A DNA stretch of 64,000 nt, taken from CAWINY01 sp963837635 (lineage in GTDB: Bacteria; Acidobacteriota; Terriglobia; Terriglobales; Acidobacteriaceae). A program made the translations under genes and the position numbers. Under the pieces are notes generated by a model. The model saw only the letters and a list, made by a program, of their open reading frames with translations. It did not search any database and was not told where the DNA came from. The DNA is taken from NCBI GenBank assembly GCA_963837635.1, contig CAWINY010000007.1, positions 1,449,504 to 1,513,503 of the forward strand. Direction: 5' to 3'. Below are positions 1 to 8,173 of the stretch, in pieces; the stretch's first letter is position 1; each line of letters starts with the position of its first letter.

Positions 1-792
1 GTCGATGACCAGATCCGAGAGCACCACCGTGTGTCCGGAGTGGTGAACCATGTTGCCGAGCACAAAGTCATCCGAGCAGTAGTCGCTCAGTGCTTCAAAA
101 CCGCCGATCTCTTCCAGCACCTGGCGGCGGAGCGCCATGGTCGGCCCCAGGGCGAAGGTCATCCCTTCCAGCATATTGGCCACCAGCACGCCGGCGGTCA
201 TTTCCACCGAATGGCCCAGGGCTTCCAGACGCGAACAGATGCCCCCGGCAGGAACCCCTCGGTAGATGCAGGTGACCAACCCCACCTTGGGGTCGAGCAA
301 GGGACGGACAACCTCTTTAATATATTCAGGCTGAACCCGCACATCGCTGTCGCTGATGACCAGGTATTCAAAACTGGACGCCGACAGCATCTTCTTCATC
401 GACGAGACCTTGGCATTCGGGCAGTCGGGGTCGCCGGAGAGCACAATCTTGACCGGCACGTGCGGGTAGCGGGCGCTGACCTGACGAACTACCTCCAACG
501 CCGGGTCGTTGGTATAGCGGGCGCCAAAGACGATCTCGAAACTGGGATACGACTGCTGAAAAAAGCTCTCGAGGTTGCTCTCCAGGAAGGGTTCCCAGCC
601 GCAGAGGGGCTTGAGCAAGGTGACGGGCGGGTACAGCTCTGCAAAGCGCTCGTTGGCCTCCCCCGACTTGGATAGCAACCGCTGCTTGCGTGAGGAACGG
701 AACCGCACCAGGGAAATAAGCGCCAGGATCAGAAAAGCCGTCGCCGACAGCAAGCCAACTCCAGCTATCAACAAAAGCACTTGACCTAACAC
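1..792 (-). CDS. hpnI: Hopanoid-associated glycosyltransferase HpnI (partial, 3' end outside window)
   Basis: A GT-A glycosyltransferase of family 2. In hopanoid producers HpnI transfers N-acetylglucosamine to bacteriohopanetetrol at the membrane. The frame is open from a GTG at 792, preceded by GGGAGAG, to the window edge (264 codons). The N-terminus has one hydrophobic segment (about residues 5-28), followed by the family hallmark VTLLKPLCGWEPFLESNLES, then FFQQSYPSFEIVFG and the metal-binding region VISDSDVRVQPEYIK. Further on, FALGPTMALRR and the DDFVLG segment fit the acceptor end of the domain. It is divergent from hpnB, which supports a hopanoid role. The C-terminal membrane segments expected for the family lie beyond the edge. 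Confidence 0.85.
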   Translation of the reverse strand, partial: MLGQVLLLIAGVGLLSATAFLILALISLVRFRSSRKQRLLSKSGEANERFAELYPPVTLLKPLCGWEPFLESNLESFFQQSYPSFEIVFGARYTNDPALEVVRQVSARYPHVPVKIVLSGDPDCPNAKVSSMKKMLSASSFEYLVISDSDVRVQPEYIKEVVRPLLDPKVGLVTCIYRGVPAGGICSRLEALGHSVEMTAGVLVANMLEGMTFALGPTMALRRQVLEEIGGFEALSDYCSDDFVLGNMVHHSGHTVVLSDLVID

Positions 793-1014
793 ACTAATCT
801 CTCCCGTGAGTTCCCCTGCCGCCGTTCTCGCAGCTTCCAAAAATCGGGAATCGCCTAGTCCAACCTTGACGAGTGATGTCTCTGATAGTACGCCAAACCG
901 GCCAGTGCTTATGTAAAGCTATGTTAAATATGACGATGGGATCGGGCGGACATCCTCAGCCCACAACCTCGCTGGGTAGTCGTTTGCGGCGGCGGTCGGT
1001 CTACACTGGAGCGG

Positions 1015-2292
1015 ATGCGAGCATTTCTGACAGCGGGGGCGGCCATTGCCGTTGCCGCATGGGCCTATTTGATATTTGCCCGCGGCCGCTTCTGGCAGGT
1101 GCGCCACGTTACCCATCCGCGCGTTGGACCGCACTCCGACAACGGGCCGCAACCGCGGAGGCGGGTCGTGGCCATTGTGCCGGCTCGCAACGAAGCTGAC
1201 GTCGTGGGGCCATGCGTCACCTCGTTGCTTGGGCAATGCGATGTCGATCTGCAAGTCGTGCTGGTCGATGACAGCAGTACCGACGGCACCGCCGAGATCG
1301 CCCGGCGCGCGGCGGCAGGGAACCAAGCGCATCGACTCACAGTGATCACGGGCCGTCCGCTGCCTCCGGGATGGTCGGGAAAGCTCTGGGCCGTCGCTCA
1401 GGGTGTACAGCAAGCCCGTGCCATGCTGAACGATCCGCGGGTGCCCCACCCCTTCGACAGGCTCAGGGCAGGCTCTAGGCCGGTTTTGGCTAAGGTGGGT
1501 GAGAGCAGACTGGACGACGCCGGGCACCCCGCGCCATTCGAGAATCCGCCGGACTTCCTCCTGCTCACCGATGCCGATGTCCGGCACGCGCCGGAGAGCG
1601 TCTCCCAACTCGCCGCCATTGCTGAGGCGGAGCGCGCCGATGTCGTGTCTTTCATGGTGCGGCTGAGGTGCCGGAGCCTGCCGGAAAGGCTTCTCACTCC
1701 GGCATTCGTGTTCTTTTTCTTCATGCTCTATCCGCCGCGATGGATCGCCGACCCTCGTCGCCAAGTGGCGGGGGCCGCGGGGGGCAGCATCCTGGTGCGC
1801 CCGGAGGCGCTGCAACGGGCTGGCGGGATCGAGGCGATCCGCGGCGAGATCATCGACGACTGCGCCCTGGCGCGCGCGGTCAAGCACTCCGGCGGCCGAG
1901 TTTGGCTGGGGCTTACCGACTCGGCCGAGCAACTCCGCGGATACCGCAGCTTCGGCGAAATCGGACGCATGATCGCGCGCACCGCCTTTAACCAGCTACA
2001 CCACTCAACCGCGCTGCTGATCGCCTCCCTAGCCGGACTGGTTTTGACGTATGTCCTGCCGATCGCCGCGTTGTTCAGTGGTAACCTTACGGCGGCTGTC
2101 CTCGGCGGAATGGCATGGTTGGCGATGTCGCTTGCCTATGCCCCGATGGTCCGCTTCTACCGCCTCAACCTGCTGTGGACGCTCACCTTGCCCGCGGCAG
2201 CAGGCTTCTACATGGGCGCAACCATTCTCTCGGCCGTCGATTATTGGACCGGGCGCGGCGGGCAATGGAAGGGGCGAGCGCAAGACATTTGA
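1015..2292 (+). CDS. hpnB: Hopene-associated glycosyltransferase HpnB with an in-frame repeat insertion
   Basis: Family 2 glycosyltransferase, 425 residues. An N-terminal membrane helix (residues 1-22) precedes the nucleotide-sugar site VAIVPARNEADVVGPCVTSL, the VVLVDDSSTDGTAEIARRA motif and the HpnB signature LPPGWSGKLWAVAQG. The DxD-type site is LLLTDADVRHAP, and three to four hydrophobic segments end the protein. Its exact sugar reaction is not settled for the family. It is divergent from hpnI with a gap of 222 bases. Residues about 143-182, between QQARAML and PPDFLLLTDAD, are not family sequence: they are the translation of a palindromic repeat (separate entry) and keep the frame open. 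Confidence 0.85.
   Translation: MRAFLTAGAAIAVAAWAYLIFARGRFWQVRHVTHPRVGPHSDNGPQPRRRVVAIVPARNEADVVGPCVTSLLGQCDVDLQVVLVDDSSTDGTAEIARRAAAGNQAHRLTVITGRPLPPGWSGKLWAVAQGVQQARAMLNDPRVPHPFDRLRAGSRPVLAKVGESRLDDAGHPAPFENPPDFLLLTDADVRHAPESVSQLAAIAEAERADVVSFMVRLRCRSLPERLLTPAFVFFFFMLYPPRWIADPRRQVAGAAGGSILVRPEALQRAGGIEAIRGEIIDDCALARAVKHSGGRVWLGLTDSAEQLRGYRSFGEIGRMIARTAFNQLHHSTALLIASLAGLVLTYVLPIAALFSGNLTAAVLGGMAWLAMSLAYAPMVRFYRLNLLWTLTLPAAAGFYMGATILSAVDYWTGRGGQWKGRAQDI
1441..1500. repeat. Palindromic repeat inserted in frame in hpnB
   Basis: GCCCCACCCCTTCGACAGGC opens the element, GCTCAGGGCAGGCTCT forms the core and AAGGTGGGTGA closes it. The outer CCCACC/GGTGGG arms pair. The core GCTCAGGGCAGGCTCT recurs at 28305-28320. 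The same CCCACCC...GGGTGGG arms are found in the elements at 21287, 22159 and 55358. Confidence 0.8.
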
Positions 2293-2305
2293 ATGGCGGC
2301 CGGTT

Positions 2306-2370
2306 GTCGTGGGTCGCTAGTCGTTAGCATGGGAAGTCGAGACGCCGGCTAACGACCACCGACAGACGAC
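2306..2370. repeat. Intergenic inverted repeat
   Basis: GTCGTGGGTCGCTAGTCGTT at 2306 is matched in inverted orientation by AACGACCACCGACAGACGAC up to 2370, giving a long imperfect hairpin between the convergent hpnB and the cupredoxin-like gene. Confidence 0.65.
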
Positions 2371-2387
2371 CGCCGACCGGAATCGAG

Positions 2388-3059
2388 CTACCGCACTGTG
2401 ATCTCCCCCGATGCCTCGCCGCAGGAAACCTTGTAACGCCCAGGCTGGGTAAAGGTGTGCCGGTAATTTTGTCCGGGCTTCAAGATGCCGGAAATGGAGT
2501 CGCCGCGCAGACCACAGGCACTATGGGTGTTGTTGGTAAGCGTGAACGCTTCCCCACGGCGCAGGCTGACCCGCGCCGGCTGAAAGCCGCTGTCGCTGAG
2601 ACTTACGCGGGCAGCGCTCATTTGGGCGGAGGTCGCGGCCGGGCCGCGGCCCTCGGGCGTTTGGCCAGCAACCGACATCCGCCCGGAATTCGCGTTAGGG
2701 TTGATGTTTTCCATCGCACTGTTTGCCTGCGCACCGGCCATCGAACCTGACGTGCCGCCCTGAACTCCGAGTCCCTGCCCTGCCGTGACCTCGGCGCGGG
2801 CCGCGGCGGCGGCATTGACGTTGGCCTCCGCCTCGCTCTGGCCGGCTTCGTCAAAGTTAGGAGGAGCGGCCTGTTTCGCGCCAGGGGTTGGCGGATTGAC
2901 TTGGCCGGTTTCGGGGACCGTCTTGGAAATGCCTTGTTGCTTCAGGCCCTCCTCCGTCTGGACGCCGGGTGTGGTCGAACCGGTGCCTGACGGCGCAGCC
3001 TGGCTCCATGCCAAAGACCCGGCGAGTAACAGAGAAAGGATAGTTACAGTTCTACGCAT
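2388..3059 (-). CDS. Secreted cupredoxin-like protein
   Basis: 223 residues. The ATG at 3059 is chosen because GGAGG lies just upstream and it starts the signal peptide MRRTVTILSLLLAGSLAWSQ directly. The middle (about residues 20-150) is low-complexity, rich in Gly, Ala, Gln and Asn and probably unstructured. The last 70 residues resemble a cupredoxin fold: SGFQPARVSLRRGEAFTLT, then NNTHSACGL and PGRYKVSCGEASGEITV. One His and one Cys sit near ligand positions, but the usual C-x-H-x-M loop near the end is missing, so copper binding is doubtful. Function unknown; exported to the periplasm or outside. Confidence 0.6.
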   Translation of the reverse strand: MRRTVTILSLLLAGSLAWSQAAPSGTGSTTPGVQTEEGLKQQGISKTVPETGQVNPPTPGAKQAAPPNFDEAGQSEAEANVNAAAAARAEVTAGQGLGVQGGTSGSMAGAQANSAMENINPNANSGRMSVAGQTPEGRGPAATSAQMSAARVSLSDSGFQPARVSLRRGEAFTLTNNTHSACGLRGDSISGILKPGQNYRHTFTQPGRYKVSCGEASGEITVR

Positions 3060-3537
3060 ACCGGCCTCCGACCCCAAACCGCGTCAAGCATGGCTTGGAG
3101 GCTGTACATCTCGGAAGCTTGCTTTGTGCCCGCTGTTGTCCGCCGAGACATCGGCAACCCAGGAGTGAGCATCTCACTATATGGTGAATCGGATGCCTCC
3201 GGTGCGCTTTGTGTTCGTCCCGAATTGGCGAATCAAGGCGAAAACGGAGGCACAATGGGGAACGGGAGGTTGCGATGCCCGGCCACCTTCGATTGCTCGC
3301 TGTGCAGCACACCCCAGGCGTTCGCGTCGTGGGAGACGGCGCCGAAGCCGGCTGCCCGGGAACCTCTTCGCTTCCGGTTGCTTCCCGATCTCACCGTCCA
3401 CTCCAAACAATAGCCACTTACCTGTTAGGCAAGCGCAATCGGCGCTTTCTTACCCCAAACCGCGCAATGACGGCGATTTGGCTCCCATGCCAACACCGGC
3501 GCTTCGTGCGCACTGAAAGTCCGAAAGGAGGAGCGCG
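3060..3537. other. Gap without a recognisable gene
   Basis: About 480 bases between the divergent cupredoxin-like gene and the 59-residue gene. Open frames here have no ribosome site or family likeness. The promoters of both flanking genes must lie in it, but no clear -35/-10 pair was identified. Confidence 0.5.
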
Positions 3538-3717
3538 ATGTTGATTGAACTGAGCCACGAACAAATGGAACTCCTGCGCGAAATCCTGGAGCACAAGCGC
3601 CAGGAAATTGCGTCTGAGATCAATCACACCGACCACTTCGATTACAAGGTGAGACTGCGCCAGCAAGAGCACATGCTGGAGGAGCTCCTGCAACAGATCA
3701 TGCCCCAGGCCGCGTAA
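3538..3717 (+). CDS. Small conserved-looking protein, 59 residues
   Basis: The frame begins at ATG 3538 behind a strong ribosome site (AAAGGAGGAGCG) and ends at TAA 3715. The protein starts MLIELSHEQMELLREILEHK and continues with charged helix-forming sequence (REIASEINHTDHFDYKVRLR type) to QQIMPQAA. It is mostly alpha-helical and acidic-basic mixed, with no signal peptide or membrane segment. It resembles short helical proteins of unknown function with a central T-D-x-x-D/F motif seen in several phyla. The strong ribosome site and good codon use make it credible. Function unknown. Confidence 0.7.
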   Translation: MLIELSHEQMELLREILEHKRQEIASEINHTDHFDYKVRLRQQEHMLEELLQQIMPQAA

Positions 3718-3858
3718 GCGTGAGGCGCAAGAAGCGGGGCGAGAGCTGCCTCTCGCCCTGCTCCGCTCTCCCTGCAACTATCCCTCGCTGTTACCTCGGG
3801 TACGCCGCGAGCCGACCGATTCAGATGGAAATCGGAGGGTGTCGACGGTGCGACGGTG

Positions 3859-3891
3859 TCCCACATCTGCCTGCGGTTGGCAAATGTGGGA
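3859..3891. repeat. Intergenic hairpin repeat
   Basis: TCCCACATCTGCC pairs with GGCAAATGTGGGA around a short loop, upstream of ruvA. No T-run follows, so it is more likely a repeat of the genome's palindrome type than a terminator. Confidence 0.6.
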
Positions 3892-3960
3892 TCATGTTCG
3901 ACCGAGTATCCGTGGCCTGCGGCTTCTCATCGGCGCTCATCTGCGCTAAGCTGCGGCTAG

Positions 3961-4548
3961 ATGATTGCTCATCTGCGCGGCACTTTGCTCGAGAAGCACC
4001 CGAACCAGGCCATCCTGGAAGCGTGCGGCGTTGGCTACGACGTCGCCATTACCGTCCCAACCTTCTCCGCGTTGCCCGAACTGGGCCGTGAGGTGGCGCT
4101 GCACATCCACACCCACGTGCGCGAAGACGCCATCGCGCTGTTCGGGTTCCTGCGCGCACAGGAGAAACAGTTGTTCGAGAAGCTGATCGGGGTCAGCGGC
4201 ATCGGCCCGAAGGTGGCCATCGGAATCCTGAGCGGCATCCCCTCCGCCGACGAAGTCGTGGCCGCCATTCGCGGCAATGACGTGGCACGCCTGACCAGGA
4301 TCAACGGCATCGGCCGCAAGACCGCCGAGCGCATGGTGCTCGAACTGCGCGACCGCTTGCAGGACTTCGACGCTCCCACCGCGGCGGCGCCGCCCACCTC
4401 GCCCGTGGAAGAGGACGTCATCTCCGCGCTGCTGAATCTCGGCTACCCGCGCCCAGCCGCCGAACGCGCGCTCGCCGGCCTTCGCGCCAACGCCGAACGC
4501 TCCTTCGATGCGCTCTTCCGCGAAGCTCTCAACGCCCTGGCACGATGA
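3961..4548 (+). CDS. ruvA: Holliday junction branch migration protein RuvA
   Basis: 195 residues, the usual length. RuvA forms the tetramer that holds the four-way DNA junction while RuvB pulls the arms. The N-terminal OB domain begins MIAHLRGTLLEKHPNQAILE. The two helix-hairpin-helix motifs are LIGVSGIGPKVAIGIL (about residues 76-91) and LTRINGIGRKTAERMVLEL (about 111-129). The C-terminal domain III, which contacts RuvB (ISALLNLGYPRPAAERAL), follows a Pro/Ala linker. ruvB and ruvC are not beside it. Confidence 0.95.
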   Translation: MIAHLRGTLLEKHPNQAILEACGVGYDVAITVPTFSALPELGREVALHIHTHVREDAIALFGFLRAQEKQLFEKLIGVSGIGPKVAIGILSGIPSADEVVAAIRGNDVARLTRINGIGRKTAERMVLELRDRLQDFDAPTAAAPPTSPVEEDVISALLNLGYPRPAAERALAGLRANAERSFDALFREALNALAR

Positions 4549-4620
4549 CCCGATGATCTTAGCGTCTGCGCGTTGGACTCCCCTCTACGTACTTCACGGA
4601 CACCCTTGCCGTTCGGTGGA

Positions 4621-4638
4621 TGCGCCCTGCCGGGCGCA
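4621..4638. repeat. Perfect short hairpin
   Basis: TGCGCCC and GGGCGCA pair around TGCC, immediately beside the ahcY terminator. It could act as the ruvA-side half of a bidirectional termination region. Confidence 0.5.
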
Positions 4639-4640
4639 CC

Positions 4641-4670
4641 AAAAGGAAAGCCCGGCGTGGGGCCGGGCTC
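4641..4670 (-). terminator. Rho-independent terminator of ahcY
   Basis: On the minus strand GAGCCCGGC pairs with GCCGGGCTT and is followed by TTCCTTTTGG, just past the ahcY stop codon. Confidence 0.75.
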
Positions 4671-4693
4671 GTGAGGACTAACTGGGGAACCCT

Positions 4694-5971
4694 CTAGGTT
4701 CCTTCACTCCAGCTTGCCAGGTATTTTTCCTGCTCCGGCGTGAGCTGGTCGATCTTGATCCCCATGGATTCCAGCTTCAGCTTGGCGACGCGCTGGTCGA
4801 GTTCGGCGGGAACCTCGTAAACCTTCTTCTCCAGTTGCTTGTAGCTCTTCACCAGATACTCGACCGACAGCGCTTGGTCGGCGAAGCTCATGTCCATCAC
4901 CGACGGTGGATGGCCTTCGGCGGCGGCCAGGTTGATCAGGCGGCCTTCGCCGAGCAGGTTAATCTTGCGGCCATTGCGTAGCGAGTATTCCTCGACGAAG
5001 TTGCGCGTGGTGCGCTTGGAGGAAGACAACTTCTCCAGAGCCGGGATGTCGATTTCGACATTGAAGTGGCCGGAGTTGGAAACGATGGCGCCGTCCTTCA
5101 TCACCTCGAAGTGCTCCTTGCGGATCACATTCTTGTTGCCGGTGACGGTGCAGAAGACATCGCCGAGCTTCGCCGCCTCTTCCATGGGCATGATGCGGAA
5201 GCCCTCCATGGCCGCTTCCAGCGCGCGGGTGGGGTTGATCTCGGTGACGAGGACCTCGGCGCCCTGACCGCGCGCGCGGCTGGCAAGCCCGCGCCCGCAC
5301 CATCCGTAGCCGGCGACCACGAACTTGGAACCGGCCAGCAGGAAGTTGGTGGCGCGGATGATGCCGTCGATGGTGCTCTGGCCGGTGCCGTAGCGGTTGT
5401 CGAACAGGTGCTTGGTGTCGGCGTCGTTGACCGCCACGATCGGACAGCTGAGCAGGCCTTGCTTGGCCATGGCGCGCAGGCGAATGACTCCGGTGGTGGT
5501 CTCTTCGGTGCCGGCGATGATGTTAGCCAGCACGTCCTTGCGCTTGGTGAGGGCGGTGGTGACCAAGTCGGCGCCGTCATCCATGGTGATCTGCGGCTTG
5601 TGATCCAGCGCCGCCATGATGTGGCTGTAGTAGGTGTCGTTGTCCTCGCCCTTGATGGCGAACACCGGGATGTTGTAATCGCGCACCAGCACGGCGGCGA
5701 TGTCGTCCTGGGTCGAGAGCGGGTTGGAGGCGCACAACACCGCGTCGGCGCCGCCGTCGCGCAGGGTGATTATCAGGTTCGCGGTTTCGGCGGTCACGTG
5801 CAGGCAGGCGGCGATGCGGATGCCCTTCAGCGGCTGGCTCTGGGTGAATTCCTTGCGGATAATCTGCAGGACCCTCATCGACTGGTTGGCCCAGTCCAGG
5901 CGCTTGCGGCCCAAATCGGCCAAGGCCAGGTCCTTAACGTCGTGTGCGATTTGCGGAGCGATGGTTGACAT
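4694..5971 (-). CDS. ahcY: S-adenosylhomocysteine hydrolase
   Basis: 425 residues. It splits S-adenosylhomocysteine into adenosine and homocysteine with bound NAD, clearing the inhibitor left by methyltransferases. Start at ATG 5971 (MSTIAPQIAHDV), behind GACGAGAGAACTC. It shows IRIAACLHVTAETANLIITL, the substrate Asp/Glu region GTEETTTGVIRL, YGTGQSTIDGIIRATN and the NAD fold GYGWCGRGLASRARGQGAEV. The end lacks the C-terminal KxDHYRY tail of eukaryotic enzymes and fits the shorter bacterial/archaeal type. It lies downstream of metK on the same strand, so the pair makes and recycles SAM. An IS200-type element separates them. Confidence 0.95.
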   Translation of the reverse strand: MSTIAPQIAHDVKDLALADLGRKRLDWANQSMRVLQIIRKEFTQSQPLKGIRIAACLHVTAETANLIITLRDGGADAVLCASNPLSTQDDIAAVLVRDYNIPVFAIKGEDNDTYYSHIMAALDHKPQITMDDGADLVTTALTKRKDVLANIIAGTEETTTGVIRLRAMAKQGLLSCPIVAVNDADTKHLFDNRYGTGQSTIDGIIRATNFLLAGSKFVVAGYGWCGRGLASRARGQGAEVLVTEINPTRALEAAMEGFRIMPMEEAAKLGDVFCTVTGNKNVIRKEHFEVMKDGAIVSNSGHFNVEIDIPALEKLSSSKRTTRNFVEEYSLRNGRKINLLGEGRLINLAAAEGHPPSVMDMSFADQALSVEYLVKSYKQLEKKVYEVPAELDQRVAKLKLESMGIKIDQLTPEQEKYLASWSEGT

Positions 5972-6012
5972 GAGTTCTCTCGTCGGAGTTAAAGACACCG
6001 GGTAGTAAATAT

Positions 6013-6115
6013 CCCCCGGCAGAGCCGGGGGCTTTTAGGATGTGAGCCGCTCAAAGCGGCTGAGCGGGGTCGCTAACGCGGCCCCGACATTCTTGGCCAC
6101 CTGAAGGTGGCCCCT
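6013..6115. repeat. Array of four small hairpins beside the IS200 transposase gene
   Basis: Four stems in tandem: CCCCCGGCAGAGCCGGGGG, then GCCGCTCAAAGCGGC, then GGGGTCGCTAACGCGGCCCC, then GGCCACCTGAAGGTGGCC. Each has a 3-5 base loop and a different stem. Only the first also appears on the other side of the transposase gene. Confidence 0.75.
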
Positions 6116-6547
6116 TCAGCGCCACATGTTCAACTGATCCAGGCGCTTGTCCTCTTCCTCCTGCGTGCGGATGTACTCTCGGATCGATGTCTCGTCCCGC
6201 CCGACCGTCGACACAAAGTATCCCCGCGCCCAGAAACTCTGCCCTACAAAATTCTGTTTCCGCCCTCCGTACACTCGCGCCAGATGAATCGCACTCTTCC
6301 CTTTCATAAACCCAACCACCTGCGCCACCGCGTACTTCGGCGGGATCGATATCAACATGTGCACGTGGTCCGCCAGCAGATGCCCTTCCTCAATCCGGCT
6401 TTCCTTCTGCTCCGCCAGTTTGCGGAACACCTCTCCCAAATACTTCCGCAACTCCCCATACAACGCTTTCCGCCGGCCCTTTGGGATAAACACCACATGG
6501 TATTTGCACTCCCATTTCGAGTGGCTTAAGCTTTCATACTCGTCCAT
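6116..6547 (-). CDS. tnpA: IS200/IS605-family transposase TnpA (Y1 tyrosine, HUH)
   Basis: 143 residues, the normal length for an IS200 transposase, which cuts and joins single-stranded DNA at hairpins. The beginning SKWECKYHVVFIPKGRRKAL matches the IS200 group. The HUH metal motif is HVHMLI (about residues 81-86) and the catalytic tyrosine is in SIREYIRTQEEEDK near the end. Frame and length look intact, so it may still be active. It lies in the same orientation as metK and ahcY and could be read through from metK. Confidence 0.9.
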   Translation of the reverse strand: MDEYESLSHSKWECKYHVVFIPKGRRKALYGELRKYLGEVFRKLAEQKESRIEEGHLLADHVHMLISIPPKYAVAQVVGFMKGKSAIHLARVYGGRKQNFVGQSFWARGYFVSTVGRDETSIREYIRTQEEEDKRLDQLNMWR

Positions 6548-6664
6548 CCAGTTTCTCCTTTGCGTGTGCTTCGCGGCTCACGCCAGGAGTTTCTTGGATG
6601 GACTCCCGTATCTGTCAAACTTCGCGTGCCTCCCCGGCAGAGCCGGGGGAACTCCCATTTCATT

Positions 6665-6770
6665 AGGTAACAGGTACCAGGCGTGAGATTCAGTGGCAAG
6701 TCCCTGTCGTGGGCTGCCCATCAATTGTGAGCTGCCGAACAGTTGCTTGTTACCTGCTACCTGTTACCTG
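6665..6770. repeat. Inverted repeat (GGTAACAGGTACC family)
   Basis: AGGTAACAGGTACCAGG at 6665 is matched in inverse by TACCTGCTACCTGTTACCTG at 6751-6770. The same family occurs at 20946-21003. Confidence 0.75.
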
Positions 6771-6778
6771 ACGCCCTT

Positions 6779-7963
6779 CTATTTTTTTGCCCCGGCCACC
6801 TCGGCTTTGGCCAAGCCGGCCTGCGCGCGCAGGGTGGCAGCCTTGTCCGTGGCTTCCCAGGTGAAATCCTTGTCCTCGCGGCCGAAGTGGCCGTAGGCGG
6901 CGGTCTTACGGTAGATCGGCCGGCGCAGGTTCAGCGAGTCGATGATCCCGCGCGGCGTGAGCTGGAAGTTGGCGCGTATCAGGTCCTGCAGAATCGAATT
7001 CGGGACCTTGCCCGTGCCGAAGGTTTCCACCAGGACGCTGACCGGCTCGGCAACGCCGATGGCGTAAGCAAGCTGAACCTCGCAGCGGTCGGCTAAACCG
7101 GCGGCGACGATGTTCTTGGCGATGTAGCGCGCCATGTAGGCAGCGGAGCGGTCTACCTTGGTCGGGTCCTTGCCCGAGAAGGCGCCGCCACCGTGGCGGC
7201 CCATGCCGCCGTAGGTATCGACGATAATCTTGCGTCCGGTCAGGCCGGTGTCGCCCATCGGCCCACCGATAACGAAGCGGCCGGTGGGATTGATGTGGTA
7301 TTTAGTGTCCTCATCCAGCAGGTTGGCGGGGATGGTGGCCTGAATGACGTGCTTGAGAATGTCGGCCCGGAGTTCTTCGTTGCCGATGGTTTCGGCGTGC
7401 TGCGTCGAGATGACCACGGCGTCGATCCGGCGCGGCTTGCAGTGCTCGTCATATTCGACTGTGACCTGCGACTTGCCATCGGGACGTAGGTAGGACAGCT
7501 CCCCGCTCTTGCGCACCGCGCTCAGCTTCTGGGTCAGCTTATGGGCCAGCGAGATCGCCGTGGGCATCAACTCGGCCGTCTCGTTGCTCGCATAGCCAAA
7601 CATCATGCCCTGGTCGCCGGCGCCGCCGGTGTCCACGCCCATGGCGATATCACCCGACTGTTTGTTAATGCTGGAGATAACCGCGCAGGTATTGGCATCG
7701 AAACCGTACAGGGCGTTGTCGTAGCCGATGGCCGCCACCACACCGCGGACGACCGACTGAAAGTCCACGTACGCCTTGGTGGTGATCTCGCCCGCGATCA
7801 CGACCAGCCCGGTCGCCGTCAACGTCTCGCAGGCGACCCGGCTGTAGGGGTCTTCCCTGAGGCAGGCGTCCAGGATGGCGTCGGAAACCTGATCGGCGAT
7901 CTTGTCGGGGTGGCCCTCGGTCACTGATTCAGAGGTAAAAAGAAAGCGATTCTCGGAAGACAA
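6779..7963 (-). CDS. metK: S-adenosylmethionine synthetase
   Basis: It makes SAM from methionine and ATP. Clear motifs: TSESVTEGHPDKIADQVSDA, GAGDQGMMFGYA and the P-loop-like GGGAFSGKDPTKVDRSAAYM. The frame is open from a GTG at 7981, but TTG 7963 (MSSENRFLFTSES) is preferred because AGGAGGAGC lies 7 bases upstream of it and nothing suitable precedes the GTG. The protein then has 394 residues, typical for the family. It is the first gene of the SAM-cycle pair with ahcY. The 250 bases upstream were scanned by eye for a SAM riboswitch and none was recognised. Confidence 0.93.
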   Translation of the reverse strand: MSSENRFLFTSESVTEGHPDKIADQVSDAILDACLREDPYSRVACETLTATGLVVIAGEITTKAYVDFQSVVRGVVAAIGYDNALYGFDANTCAVISSINKQSGDIAMGVDTGGAGDQGMMFGYASNETAELMPTAISLAHKLTQKLSAVRKSGELSYLRPDGKSQVTVEYDEHCKPRRIDAVVISTQHAETIGNEELRADILKHVIQATIPANLLDEDTKYHINPTGRFVIGGPMGDTGLTGRKIIVDTYGGMGRHGGGAFSGKDPTKVDRSAAYMARYIAKNIVAAGLADRCEVQLAYAIGVAEPVSVLVETFGTGKVPNSILQDLIRANFQLTPRGIIDSLNLRRPIYRKTAAYGHFGREDKDFTWEATDKAATLRAQAGLAKAEVAGAKK

Positions 7964-8173
7964 AGGGAAGCTCCTCCTCACTTACCGCATGGGTCCCCCA
8001 AACGCGTTTAAACCACGCTGGTTCCGGATCACGGTTGGAGACACACTTCGACACCCTGCGCGTTGTGATACTTAAGACGTTATCAGACAATGATTAGCCG
8101 GACAACGACCCAGCTCCGAACGGCGCAGGAACTCCCCTGAATGGGACCAGGAAGGCGCGGATGGCTACAACGT

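Larger units (their letters stand above)
6013..6649 (-). mobile_element. IS200-type insertion element between metK and ahcY
   Basis: A single Y1 transposase gene is flanked by the same hairpin sequence on both sides (CCCCGGCAGAGCCGGGGG at 6014-6031 and at 6632-6649). IS200/IS605 elements carry subterminal hairpins instead of inverted repeats and make no target duplication, which fits. The exact cleavage ends cannot be fixed by eye; the bounds given are the outer hairpins. Confidence 0.65.

Noticed and set aside
3181..3516. A 111-residue frame between the cupredoxin-like gene and the 59-residue gene
   Set aside because: No ribosome site, low-complexity Arg/Pro/Ser translation, and overlapping frames of equal size.
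5066..5968. A 300-residue plus-strand frame
   Set aside because: Antisense shadow of ahcY; repetitive Gly/Val/Asp composition and no ribosome site.
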